DNA from: Isoetes taiwanensis
Taxonomy: Eukaryota > Streptophyta > Lycopodiopsida > Isoetales > Isoetaceae
DNA length: 64,000 nucleotides
Direction of reading: 5' to 3'
Assembly: GCA_021234155.1 (NCBI GenBank)
Contig: JAJEKV010000013.1
Coordinates: 12,364,669 to 12,428,668 of the forward strand
The notes beneath the pieces were generated by a model. The model worked only from the letters and a program-made list of their open reading frames with translations, had not been told where the DNA came from and did not search any database. The position numbers and the translations under genes are program-made. Shown in pieces: positions 45,296 through 58,004 of the stretch (positions within the stretch are counted from its first letter, which is position 1; every line of letters starts with the position of its first letter).

Positions 45296-45299
45296 GTTG

Positions 45300-48250
45300 T
45301 TGTTCTAAAAATAATCTGAAAAGAAATTGATTATCGTGGATTTTAGCAAACTTAATCATGTCAGCAGTTGGTAAAGTTCCATTTGCGTTTTAGGACTCGT
45401 ATTGTGGATGCGGTCGTAGTCCGCGGTGTTATTCTTTTTCTCGTGGCTATAGCGGTTATAATCAAAGTTCAAATAGCTTTTTGGAAAGCGCAGAACAAAA
45501 GCGCCTTTGTTCACCCAAGTGGGGAGCTGTTTTGGTATAAAAGTCGCTGCCTTTTGGTTTTATGCAATGCTCCATTTCGGCCTTAGGCATATGGCCCAGC
45601 ATTGTACTTCAAAGTTATTTCTTGAGATTTTCGCCGAGGCGTTTTTGGATGACTTCAGTTTTTTAGCTCTTACAATGACCACTTGAAGAAATTAAAGCTT
45701 GTTTCTACAGCCGATCTGGGGAATATGGTAGCCTCTCTCAACCCCATTTAAATGTTCTTTTCTTTGTCACACATGGTATTCTTCTAGGCGGGTGTCTCAA
45801 GATGGGGTTGGCGGTGGACCTTGGAAAAGTCAGATCATATCCATTTAAGACCTCCCTTGACGATCAAAATTGCGGGCTTTCTGCGGTCCGCGTAGGTTAC
45901 CATAGAAGGTTCGTTCGTCATTATTATCTTTTGATAAGGCCTTGCCATTGACCAATTTATTGAAGAAAGGGGTTGAATTCATGGAGTAGTGAATGTCAAG
46001 ATTTTGAGGCTTTAAAACAAGCACTAGTTTTACGCTCCCATTTTGAAAATGCCATCTTTGGGATAAAGTTTTTCATGTGCATATTGATGCATCCGAATTA
46101 TGCTATTGGGAAATATCTAGCACAACAACCCGGATGATAATGGATGGGATCATCCCATATATTATGCAGCCAGGCAATGCTGAAAGGGAAGTATTGCACT
46201 CTGAGGTGGGACTTGGGTATAGATATTCAATTCAAGGATTGAGACATTATCTCCTTGGGCAAGGAATTTGTATTTTCGTGGACACCAGCTCAATTACTTG
46301 ATCCTTAAGCATGTATGCGGGAAGGATAACTCATTTTGGCTCCTTTTATTTACTTGAGGGGAATTCCCGGTTTAAAATTGTCATTAAGCGGGGAAAGTAG
46401 CATGTGCACCAGACCACTTGTCCTGGGTAATATCATCTCAAAAGAAGGTCACAGTGTTGAAGATGATGCGCCCGGATGCAAACCTTTTTCATGTGGGGAA
46501 TGATCCGGGAGTGGCTCTTTAATATTTAGAATATTTATCAAGCGGGGAAAATTTTGAGCATTTGACTTATGCAACGAAAAAAAAGATTGATTATTCAATC
46601 CTACGACCCTACACTTTAATTGCAGGAACCCTTTATAGCATTAGTGAGATGATATTCTTAAGCGGTATGTCTTACCACATGAGGTGAAAAAAATTATAAT
46701 AGCGCGCATGTCATGTGGCGGCACGACAAATACATGCGGTCTGGAAAGATTTTACAAGGGTTATTGGTGGCACATAAGGATGTTGTTGATTATGTCAAAA
46801 GATGTGATCCTTGCCAAATGTCTTGGAAGACCCACAAGGCGGGATCCCGATGTCCTTGCATCCTATTGTTCTGTGTTGCCATTTTGAAAAGTGGGGCATC
46901 GACTTTATGGGACCTATTAACCCACCTGCTTCGCGGGGCAGCAGGTACATTCTTGTTGAAATGTGACTATATTTACAAAGTGGGTGGAAAGCGAAAGCTC
47001 TTAGAGGATAATGCTACTACTGTTGCATCATTCTTGCATATGAAAATATTATCAACCGATTCGGTTGTCCCTGTGTGAATTGAGGTGACGGCAGAGGTAA
47101 ACACTTCCTTAATCAAGTCACTTAAGCACGACCTTATAGCGAGGTTATACCATGTGAAGCAGTCGAAGAAGACCACGCCATATCATCCGGCAAATGGGAA
47201 GTGGAAAGGGCGAAGCGAGAACCTTGTGCAATATTATTCGCCAAAGATTTGCGGTGCAAGTAGGGTGATTGGGATAGCGTCTTCTTGATGTATTTATTGG
47301 GTGTGCGGATTTACCTACAAGGCAACCGAGCTTCTCCATTTTCAACTTCGTTTATGGTCAGGAAGCGGTAGTTCAATTGAATTAGAATTCCCTCATTGAG
47401 GATAGGCCCCATTTCAAAACAAGTTGGATTGGGATGGCAGCATTAAATCATGCCTACAAGGAAAAGGACCAAATGAGATCGAGACTGCGCCCTACATGCA
47501 TTCAAAAGCCGTGAGGTGTTGCGGCAACAAAAGAAAAGGCATAATCACGTAGACATATGAAAAGAGAAGTTTACTATTGGTGACCGCATTTTTAATGTAT
47601 GATAGTAACCGCGAAGCTGACTGGAAACTTTCGGAATCGATGGATAGGCCCATATTGTAGAAGGGAGTCTTCATGAATGGCTCGTAACCTTGATAGATTT
47701 GCAAAGGCCGAGATTTGCCTACCTTGAGTTAATAGAACGCAGCTCAAAGCTATATTTCGCGAAGAAAGGAAAGATCGACCATCTTAAGTACAAGCAAGAA
47801 TACCCCGGCGATGCATAAGGTGTTCTTGGACGAAGAACAATAGGAAGAGGAGGACTAATGTAGTGGGGATTTGGTACTCACGGAATGATGGAGTATTGTA
47901 TTTTCTTTGAAGATTCTAAGCTGACATTTTTCTTACATATTTACATATAATTTATATGTTTTAGGAAGTGGTATTTTTGAAGACCACGATAAGAAGCGGA
48001 GAGCAACCCGTGGGGGCTATTATGTTTAATTAGAAGGCCACGATCATGAAGCGGCAACCTTGAATAGGATCAAGATTCAAAGGGGCCAATGAATGGCAGC
48101 TATAGGATTATGCAAGGGGAGCCGTATGAAGAAGCAAGATCATCACAAAGTCGAATTGCAGTTGCATTTGAAGGTCTTGGAATGTATTAGTGGCGGTATT
48201 ATGGTGGAGGTTTTCCTGAAAACCCTCATGGGGCGAGTTTTTTAGTCCTA
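45300..48250 (+). mobile_element. Ty3/gypsy LTR retrotransposon remnant (fossil)
   Basis: Parts in order: an RT piece resembling LPFGLCNAP (about 45550), an RNase H piece (HIDASELCYW at about 46080, then RHYLLGQGICIFVD), an integrase zinc-type piece (DVVDYVKRCDPCQ near 46790) and core pieces near 46880-47000, and a late integrase or chromodomain-side piece near 47640-47770. RT and RNase H before integrase is the Ty3/gypsy order. A purine tract (CCCGTGGGGGCT, about 48010) may mark the start of a 3' LTR. The 5' part is not seen. It is broken at many points and old. Confidence 0.75.
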
Positions 48251-51200
48251 GCTATAATACCATTACTATGCATTTCGAGTTATATTAGTGAGATATGTTT
48301 GATACAAAGATGTGTGATGAGATACCATGGCACAAAGTTGAGGAAAACAAAAGATTGAGCTCAATTTGCGATCTTTTAGAATTTCCAATCAAAGAAGATA
48401 ACCATTTTCTTTATATGTAATACATTATCCACAAAGTGAAAGAGATTGATTTCCTAGGATTAATGAACATCAGAATAAACTACTTGATGTGATTTTCTTA
48501 CTATTTAACCTTTCCACGCTTTGCTAAGATAGATGGGTGCCAAAATTCCGTACCATCTTTGCACCATCAATCACATCGCGTGTCTTGCAGTCGATATCCA
48601 TGGAGCCGGGCAAAGTATCTAGAATTGTTATCCGCGGTATTATGTTCATAAAATACAACGTGTATTAGCAACACATGCGCACATGTCTTGCTAAAAGGCC
48701 GCAAGTTAAAGGTGCTCAACAACTCCTACTTGAACAAACGGTATGAACATTTAGCGGTCTTTTCTTCCTTTTGATCAACCGAAAGAAGCTTACTTAATGT
48801 ATTGTGAAGCCAAAATGGTTATCATTTTTAGATTTACATGTTTTATTACCTTAGTAATGTAGTTGTTCAGCACCGCAGACATAAGTCATGTTATGGAAGC
48901 ATTTGGTTTTCAATCCGAAATTATAGAAGCGGTTTGCTAGAGCTCCTTTGAAGAAAAAACTTGCAGTTTACATTTCCAAATTAAAAATATGATGTAGTGA
49001 GACGCGCATTGATAAAAGCAAAATTGTTAATCTTGGTAATGTCATCATTCAAGACGGCACTTCCACATGCAATTGATGAGCCTCACGCGCGCTGACTACT
49101 AAAGAGAAGATAGATGAGTTAGCTTACGAAGCTCAAAAGTATAAAATCAACTTTATAATGAATATCACGGTTGGATTTGAATTTTTTAGTGCAGTTAAAA
49201 TTATTATGCAGAGATGTCCATAGATGATCTCTATGTAGTATGCTTGGAGATCCCTCGTTTCTCATACTACACGGGAGATTTTGATAATTACGTCATGCGA
49301 AACATGGGCAAAAGGTTTTTGGACCAAGCTATAAGCATGCATGGTATGGCTGGAAGCATGTACATTTGTTAAAAGAGTTGTTCTCATTATATCTTTTTGG
49401 ATTTTTGGGATGGTTTTAGCAAAAGGAAGTTATAGGGTATTGAGCTTGCAAGAATTTTAGGTGGTTTCAAGAATTGAGTCTATGAAGATGCGGTTCAGAG
49501 GGGTTCATGTTTCGATTAAGTTTATCCTTTGCAAAAAGGCCTTTGCAAGAATTGAAGACTAAGCTTTGTGAAGGGGAATCCAATCTGTCAAGTTGCAATA
49601 GTTTTCCCTGGGAAATAGGGGCGTATTAGCTATCGTTACTTTGTTCATCTCATGTATTTAGTGCTATTTGAGTCAAGTTCCACTATTTTTCTAGCCCTTT
49701 GGATCACCAGACTTTATATATTTGCAAGAGTATAAATTAATGCAATTTTAAGCGATTGATATTTTTGCTAAGAAAAATGAGATTCTAGAAGCATCTGAAA
49801 TGAAAAAAGATTGATATTCAAAGGTGCTTTGCTATAGCAGACAATGCAGGTTTAAATCTAAAAATTTTCCTTTATCTACAATTTTTTTCTTTATCTGAAA
49901 TACCTAAAGCTATTATGTTGATAGTGAAACATGCTTGTGTTTTCTCCGGATTATAGTCTCATGATTCGAGCACTTCTTCGCTCTGCTTTCTATTATATCT
50001 AGGCGTATGAAATCAGGACCTTTTGAGCAAAAACCACATCAAATAGAGCTCTAAACCATTGAAGTTCTGCCTTTTCTTATCGAAATAGGAATCTGGGTTT
50101 CTAAATCTACATGCAAATCTGCAGGCTATTCTTTGGCTTTACCTGAATGAATCGAAAGTCCAGGTAAATTTGAAAAAATGTAACATAGATCTATTTCAAA
50201 TTTCTATTGAAAAACTATTTATCTCAAATCCTTCTCTAATCTTTCGATCTTATGTGGGGCCATTTATTTTACGATTCACACTTTTTCTCAAATAAAGTAT
50301 GTGATTTCAACTTTTTTTCTCCTTCCTTGAAAGGCTTTTTATGTAATGAGATAAGAGTAGGAGGGCTGCATTTCTGAATAGCTATTTAATCGGCCTGTGA
50401 TGTAATCTTAATCAGGGGACAACAATACTTCGAGGACAAAGAATATTCGTAATATGTGCTTTTTTTAGTTTTCAGTTGCATTTAGAAGGAGTTGAATTCC
50501 AAAAAGCAACCTAAAGTTGTTTTTCTACTTTATTTGCATAGATCTACAAATTCGCTTTGGCTACCAGGTCTATTGTTTTTCAAGATAATACACCAGTGAA
50601 GAATCCTTTGATAGGAAGCTACACCTTTAGAATTGAAAACTTTGGGGCTCTAAATGCTAATATGTTTCCTTTGAAACCCAGAGCTTAAATGAATGATGAA
50701 TACAGGATTGGTTCAAATAATCACATTTTAATGCTTCTCTTGCAGGCCTAATAATATTTATTGGGAACAAAGTGGACTTTTCATCTTTGTACTTCGACGT
50801 TGCAGGTGCTTTAAAACCTCTGTATCATTGATCTAGAATTGAACAATTTAATTTGATTGTCTAAAACCAAGTAGATGAAAGATACGCTTTTGGCAAGTAC
50901 TTGGGTAACCATAACTTTATAATTACCCTGCTTGGGTAGTCATAATTGGTATCTGAATGTCATCAAATATCATATAGGCTCTATGAATCAAACAAATCAA
51001 GCACTCAGGCTCTGTAAAATAGCTAGCATGTCTTTGAAACAGCTAGCATGTCTTAGTGAATAATGTCTCGATGTCTCTGTGATTGAATTGGTCCAAATGG
51101 ACTCGTAAAAGCCTACAAATGATCCAACATATTACACAACAATATTTTCATATCACAACACTTTGCACTTGTTCATGTCAACTTTATGGCATTGGATTTT

Positions 51201-53855
51201 GGCCTGTAAATAAATTAAGCAACCCAATGCTATTGCACAGACTATCAAAAGCATGCCATCAACAATTAACATGGGAACAATAATTTAGATGTAATTGATT
51301 AGCACCAAAAGCTTCTTTGTATTATTAACTCAAGCTAGAACAAAGTTTGAAGTTTCATACATATATTTAAACTCAACTTATACAATTCGAACCAATAACT
51401 GAGTTGGTAGAGGAAACATTTTCTCTACTACACATTTTCTCTAGAGGAACTGAGTTCTCTAAGCACAAGAGACATTTCCTCTACTGACTCAGTTCCCTAA
51501 GCACAGGAGAGTCGGAAAGAGAACGTCAAGCGGCCTTGGTCCCGTGATAAATTCTCTTTGTAAATCTTATTATTATTGGTCCCTCCTTCTTTGTTGTTTG
51601 GAATGTTTGGTGATGACGTTAAACTCAAAAGAAAATATCATTGCGTGTGGTCATTCTTCTCATTGGGGGCTTGGCCCCATCCAAACCTAAGAAAACAAGA
51701 TGATGATGCATCAACGAGTTCTCCTCTTTGTTCCTAGCGTATTTTCTGTGCATAGACATAATGTGTATATCTACTCTAATGTTAAAGACAATAGAATAGG
51801 TCTAGTATAAATTTTTGGATTGCTCCTAACAGGCAAACCCTCCATTATGTGGATTTTTGAAATATTTCAAGTATATGCTAGTATATACCCAAAATCCCAA
51901 TCAAACTATAACAGCTTTCATCTTGAGAAGCCAAAAGCTGATATGTAGGTAGCCCCTAAAGAGCATGAGTTTTTTTTTATACTCAAATCTCAACCGAATA
52001 TATAATGTCCGTAAATTAACTCCCTTGATGCTTGGCATATTATCTTATTTTTGAGCAACTCAGAACCCTTCAATAACTTAGCTTTGAGCAACTATAGAAC
52101 CCTTTGAATATGTTCTACTTTTCAACTGCTGCTTTCTGTAATTGTAACTGCTTCAATAACATATAATAACTATCGATGGTCTCTCAATTCTTGAAGTAGC
52201 AAATTGGGATCCCAATGATGGATATTGAAGTTTCCATGCAAGCTTCAAATCTGAATAAGGAAAGGGAAATAGATCGTACAATAATAAATAAGCTTATAGA
52301 AACTTGGACAACCTTTATTTGTTCCCCTTCAACTGCAACAATAGAAATAGAAGCATCTGACTGGTATGAAATTGTGGCATCAAGAGGAATAATTGCCCCA
52401 AGATCCCGCATAAGATCAATAACATATTTCTGTAGAATGGAAAGAGTATGTCCTTACCATTTTGGGGCAAGTATATAGATGCAACCAAATTGCAATTCTT
52501 AGACTCCGACATGCCAGAATTGCAAAATAAAAATATACTCCTTGATATACTGTGCATCACATGTTTGATCAAGACTTATCATCCATCATCACCCATCAAT
52601 ATATTTACATGTACAGTCTACACCAAGTCTACACCAATATAATGTGTTCCTTAATTAACCGACAATATATATGTATATCACTATAGTCTGCTAGTAGTTA
52701 TAACGAAAAAGCCCTTTCAATATAGCCATGAATAGAGTATTCAATAATGTAAATAGATATTATTATGTCCATAATTTGAGGAGCAAGTAGAGAAGCATAT
52801 CCAAAGGGGTGTAGTTTTTAAATATACTACCTCTTACCTATCACATGCATAACTTTGCCATCTCATGTCCGGCCACCATTCAATTCGGACAATTAACATG
52901 TGATAACAAATAAGAAAAAGCATAAAGCACCTTGAAAAGTAGAAGCTCATTAGCGAGGCAAACCGGTCTGTAAATCCCCAAGTGGTATAGCATGATGCGT
53001 TGAAGGCTCACTTTTAGTTAACAACAACTTGTTCTCCATGCAGCCACCATCTCAACATCCCTAATAATAGGCAACCCATATGATGAGCAACTAATTCACA
53101 ATTTTTTGTACCAAGCCACTCTTGAATAGACTTGAAATCTTTATCCGACATGCATCCACTAGACATCTTGCTTTCAACTAGAAAGCTACAAGATCATGAT
53201 CTATAATTCTCGATCAAGAATAACTTCACATGTAATAGAATCTGAAAGAGGAGTTCCTTGGAAGTGTATTAGAAGGCATTCTCGAAATTTTGAAATATTC
53301 TCTCATATACATCATATAACCGATGACCACTCTTTGTTCTCATAAGCAAGGACATTATATGAAAATCATGAAGTTAGCAACTGGTGAGCTATTGCAAAAG
53401 AAATAAAAGCTTCAAGATTCCAGTAGATTGATCACCCAATTAACTCAAAAGAATACATCTCGAAATTTCAAAAGATGGTGGATACAACCTTTTCTAAATA
53501 AAAGGAGGCTTTAGTAGAATTCTATGTTGGCCAAGATTTGGAAGCAGAATAAAAATTTAGGTGAATGAGGAACTTTCAAATGTTCCCCTACCTCTAGGAC
53601 AAGGAACATTCTTATTGGAAAGCACAAATCTAAACTTCCACTAATTCCTTTCGAGTAAGGTAGATGCATCCAGCATCTAGATCTAGCGCCCAAGCAAACA
53701 TAAAGATAAAACCTAATTAACATGCATGATGGAACACAAGACATGTCCATTGTATATTTCAAATGATAGATATATGGTATTTAAGTTGAGTACAACTTTG
53801 ATATGAGGCAAGAACTCAAAAATCAAAAATATATGCACATTCATTTTTGGATCGA
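48251..53855. other. Largely featureless AT-rich DNA
   Basis: No gene, RNA gene or mobile element is supported over 5.6 kb. Small items: an inverted pair at 51398-51416 and 51475-51493 (ACTGAGTTGGTAGAGGAAA against its near complement); an 87-codon plus-strand frame at 52215-52478 with unremarkable composition; and a 50-codon minus-strand frame at 53014-53166 beginning MSSGCMSDKDFKSIQEW. None is recognised. Much of it may be relics too old to read. Confidence 0.45.
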
Positions 53856-53863
53856 AGTATGTA

Positions 53864-55750
53864 TTAAGTCTTTGGGAGGCCTAAAAGGCCTAAAAGACAA
53901 ACCAATTTTAAGTACAATCGTAAAGAGCAAATGAGTCTCGGAATCCTCATCTTGCTGTCACTCTCACTAAATACGTCTTCTTCTTCAAGAAGACTATTCA
54001 ATCTTTTCAAACAAATCTCTCTATATTGTAGAAGTTCAATCAAATAAGCCCCGGTTTTCTCTCCTCCCAATGAGAAGAAACTTTGGAGATCATCAGCCAG
54101 TATACCATGTTGGACACGGAGTAAATGGTACGCCCCACATCTGAATAGTGCATGTGCTTCATCTTCCACTTTCCTCTATACAAACTTTGCACCATCTCTC
54201 CAATCTAGGGACTATATGCCCCCCATCTACTGTTTCCACACCCGGATGATGCTTGAACTAAGGCTTAATCCTGCCAAGTGCATGTCTTTTTTTATCGAGA
54301 TGTTATCCTTTAGATAATTAGCGACTACTAGGCATGGATTCATGTGTTGCTTGTATAAGATCATCTTTGTTTTAGGTTGAGACCACATTCTCCTTTGGAC
54401 CTTATCACCAACCCATTGCCTTAACTCCCCATCTACTAGCCAAAGAGCTTTGCTTGGGAGCCTAGTGTCATCCATTTGAAGCACTTTTTTCAAAAATCGG
54501 ATACCGCGTATCATGGCTTCTCCTTCTAAAGGTAGCAAACCACATTCTGCCATGCAACATCATTGGGTAGGGAGTTTGTGATTTAACCCCCAACTTCGAG
54601 CCTTATGAACTTCTTCAAAATCTGCTCAAGTCAAGATCATCCCACAAACCTTAGGTCCCCCAAATCTCACTTCCATACAATGCCACACTTTGCACTAAAG
54701 ATTCAAACGGAGGCTTCTTTTGAGTGGCCATGACCATAAATGAGCCTCTTGCATAAGCTTTGCATGGCATAAAGAGCCTTGTGGCTCCCATCAACCCCTT
54801 TGGGCAATGCAAGTATTCCATCTCAGGATTTCTATGAAAAATCAGCCCTAAGTATTTATAAGAATCACAAATACTTCTGGATTATTCTTGTATCTAAAAG
54901 AGGTCACCCGCTTGAGCACTCCTGAGCATCCATAACATTCGTTTTTTCCAGTTTACTTGCATCCCGGTTGAATCACAAAAGCGGGCTAGCCCATCCAAAT
55001 GCCATTGCATACACTCAGGAGCGAGCAAAGATGACCACGCCATCTGCATACATCAAGAATTGCACTACAAAGTCATGAAGCATAGTACCTTGGGACAATT
55101 CTCATGTAACCATCTTTCCAATCCATCAATAAATAAACCAAAAAGTAGGGGACATCGGGGCACCCTTGTTTTACTCAATATTGCTCTCAATGTATGCTGA
55201 ATTTTCTAGTGACAATGGGAAGGATAAGCTGTATCAATACTTTCTCATATAAGACTGTCTTCGCTTCCTTTATATTGAGTTGGGACCTTAAGCTTATCCA
55301 TCCGCTCCCATAGTTTCCGACCTAGGCACTTTATCAAAAGGCCTTTTAAAATCGACAAAGGCCACATATCATGTTTCTTCGTTCCCCTTCAATCATCAAA
55401 TATCGTTTTCAATACTAGTAAATGGTCCGTAGTAGACCGACCAGCACGAAACCAGCTTGTGATTCGCCCCTCTTGCCATTATCTTACGCCCATGTGCTTA
55501 TTTTAGTTTTCAAGATAGATGCGGAAGTTTAGACAATAAACTACCCGACCAAAATTGTTCTGTAGTTATTAATATCTTTGTTTGATCCACCCTTATGAAT
55601 TGGCACAACTTCGATTGGCCCCGCCATTCTATGGGAAATCCATGTACAAGTGCCTTTGTGAATAAACCAACCAGGTGGGTGAATTTCGGGCTGGCCACGT
55701 TTGAGATGTTACGCACAAAGCCCTTGGATATCTCTTGCCTTCCCATTTGC
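53864..55750 (-). pseudogene. LINE RT and C-terminal remnant
   Basis: On the minus strand a YRTILV-like piece lies near 55560, FVDFKRPFDKVPR near 55350, APMSPTFW near 55150 and LMYADGVVIFA near 55050, the last in place of YADD. A frame at 54227-54553 follows, and then 53864-54169 with EDEAHALFRCGAYHLLRVQH, the Cys/His-type tail. Stops and shifts are frequent. It encoded the copying enzyme of this LINE. Confidence 0.7.
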
Positions 55751-56593
55751 TAATCTTCTTATTCCTTCTTTTTTACCTCTTCAAGGTGATCGCCAAGGTC
55801 TGAGCTTATCCCCTTTTAGATGTCAGGCACTACTCCGGGCTGGTTGTACAATCCTCTAACATATTCCCACAGTAGTATTCGGCAGTACGGGCAATCATTT
55901 GGGCGGCTTTTCCTCAAACAGCTCGGAAGCTTTTGGATCAGATTTATATTGATGACACAAATCTTCTTGTCTACAAGACCGTTACAAATTGTCTCTTTTT
56001 AGACCTTGCAATTCTTCTATATGCCTTCTGTATTGGTCCTTGGCAGCCCCCTGCTATTCTTCCACCGTGGATCCGCATCGCGGCATTCGATCATACCGGG
56101 ACTTGCAAGGGAAGTCCTTTTAGAGCTCTCCTTGATGTAAAGACATCTCTGGGGTCGTATCGGATAGCAAATCGCTTAACCGCCCGCATGCCCTTGATAT
56201 ATCATCATCCCATACAATTAATGCGCATAGCAGCCTCAATTTTCAACTGAGCAACACATGCGCAGCCCTTCCCTCGCCTCTATAACCACAGCTGACATTT
56301 GTGTTTGAATGTGGTGCTATTTTGTCATTCAACGTGACCACCAAAGGGCGTTGATTCGATTCAATCTGCTTCTTGCACCTACTTGAAAATTCACAATTGT
56401 ATTCAAGGTCTGGTCCCATGATGATCAAATAATCGATTTGTACTCCTCCCCCTGTGTATTCTTCTTAGTATCCGGAATTGGGGTAAGCTATTGTATATGA
56501 TCATATTTGTACTACAGCACAAGGTAAGCAATTGTGCCGCCCGATTTTTGTGATTATGGTATCTCGAGGAACATCTCATCCATCCTTCCTTCA

Positions 56594-57010
56594 TCAAATC
56601 CTTCTTGTCCATTTGATCCCCCGGTAATCGCTGGTACATGGAAGCTTGTCTATCGTGATGTTCCTATCGTTGAAATCACTAGCAAGAATCACCTTACCTT
56701 TGTTCTCGAAGTGCATTATATCCTCTAATGTGAAGAACAAATCCTCCGAAGAGGCATCAGATTCTATGTATATCTTCTTATGCCTTGGAGCAAAATAGCA
56801 AATGGCTAAATAATATGAGAGGAAGGATCCACATACCTCAATCCACATGAATTGCCCATTTTTATCCGCTTTAATTCCCTTCACATACTCCTTGTATTGT
56901 GGGCGCACATAACAAGCTAACTCACCATTACCATTGTCCATATTTTTAAACCTCCGACTTTTAACCGAATAAACCATTTCAAACCCAGGTAGAACTGGAA
57001 GAGAATACAA
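56594..57010 (-). pseudogene. LINE APE-type endonuclease remnant
   Basis: Contains KADKNGQFMWIEV, YYLAICYFAPRHKKIY and KGKVILASDFNDR, where SDFN takes the place of the usual GDFN box. The second LINE copy has the corresponding GDFNGG at about 60880. It forms the start of ORF2 and is followed leftwards by the RT. Confidence 0.75.
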
Positions 57011-57229
57011 ATCATGTTCTTTGGTTTCTGCAAACAGATTATATCTATGCCAACAAGTAATTCCTAAATTGTTAAAACTTTATCAGCAGTTAATCTATTA
57101 ATATTCCAAACTACAATTTTGAGACCTCTCAAACATCCCTATTCTGATATAACCGCTTTCCCTTTCAACCATTTAACTTGCTGATTTTTCTGCTTTGTTT
57201 CTTTAAATTTTTGAATCTCCATTTTCTTC

Positions 57230-57880
57230 TCATGCATCTGCTCCCTTTGTGAGGTCATCATTAACCCAAATGAATTTCCCTTTGAGAGTAAACCTTGGCT
57301 TCAACACTTGATATTTTGCCTCTCTGTTAGGGAATTTCAGCAAAATATTGCGGGTGCCTGCATCTTTCTTCCCCATCCTGAAAGCATCCAAGATCTCTAT
57401 ATTCTGTACCAGCATCTCATCCTTCAAAAATTTCTGAACTGCTTCCTTGGTCTCATTTTCCCTCTCAGGTAATCCAACAATCCTCAAATTTAAGGCCCTT
57501 TTTTCTTCTTCTTTTGATTTTCTATATATTCATCAAACAAATTTCGCAGGTTCCCAATCTCGTCCATTGCTGCTTCTACCCCTATATCAGAATTTTTGCC
57601 CTTCAGATCGATAATGTCTTCCTTTATCAAATTGACCTCAGTCTAGTTTCCCTAAGTGCAGATTCATGGCAGAAATGGATCAGTTCTCATCATAATTGTG
57701 TTCGAGAAACTTCAACTTCCTGTCTCTTCATCCGATTCGAAGTTTTTGAGCGCCAACAGCAGACGTCCCGCCTTTCTTCGCCAGTATCTTTTGGCAAAGC
57801 TCTGCTGCCGTTCGGGTCTCACTATCAAGATTCATGGCCTTCAGAGGCTTTAGCCGGTTTCGGCCCTTTAGGAATGGCCA
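57230..57880 (-). pseudogene. LINE ORF1 (RRM-type, L1-like)
   Basis: The best part, 57230-57487, reads RIVGLPERENETKEAVQKFL, NIEILDAFRMGKKD and ILLKFPNREAKYQVL and ends LKGKFIWVNDDLTKGADA before a stop at 57230-57232. This is the RRM and C-terminal pattern of L1-type ORF1 proteins, which coat the element RNA. Upstream on the same strand, in other frames, are AAMDEIGNLRNLFDEY (coiled-coil-like) and AIPKGPKPAKASEGHES near 57880, which may be the start. Frame changes and stops separate these pieces. Confidence 0.75.
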
Positions 57881-57935
57881 TATCACGCTATGTCCAAAAA
57901 GCGAAACAACAGTAAAAGCGCACACCCCTGGCGCT

Positions 57936-57936
57936 A

Positions 57937-58001
<65 letters not shown>
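57936..58001. repeat. Compound (TG)n(AG)n microsatellite between LINE copies
   Basis: TG run at 57936-57953 and AG run to 58001. It lies exactly between the 5' end of one LINE and the 3' end of the next. Confidence 0.97.

Positions 58002-58002
<1 letters not shown>

Positions 58003-58004
<2 letters not shown>

Larger units (their letters stand above)
53856..57930 (-). mobile_element. LINE with ORF1 and ORF2, near full length
   Basis: On the minus strand: an ORF1 region (about 57880-57230), endonuclease (57010-56594), RT pieces (about 55750-55000) and a Cys/His-type end (54169-53864). The 3' end, TAAGTCTTTGGGAGGCCT on the plus strand at about 53858, is shared with the LINE at 58003. The 5' end abuts a TG/GA microsatellite. 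ORF1 with an RRM-like domain plus an APE endonuclease is the L1/Tx1 layout. Many stops and frame changes are present, so it is inactive. Confidence 0.8.

Noticed and set aside
52215-52478. 87-codon plus-strand frame
   Set aside because: Composition is near random for the area and no motif is recognised.
53511-53762. 83-codon minus-strand frame left of the LINE
   Set aside because: Considered as a retroelement relic, but no motif could be matched.
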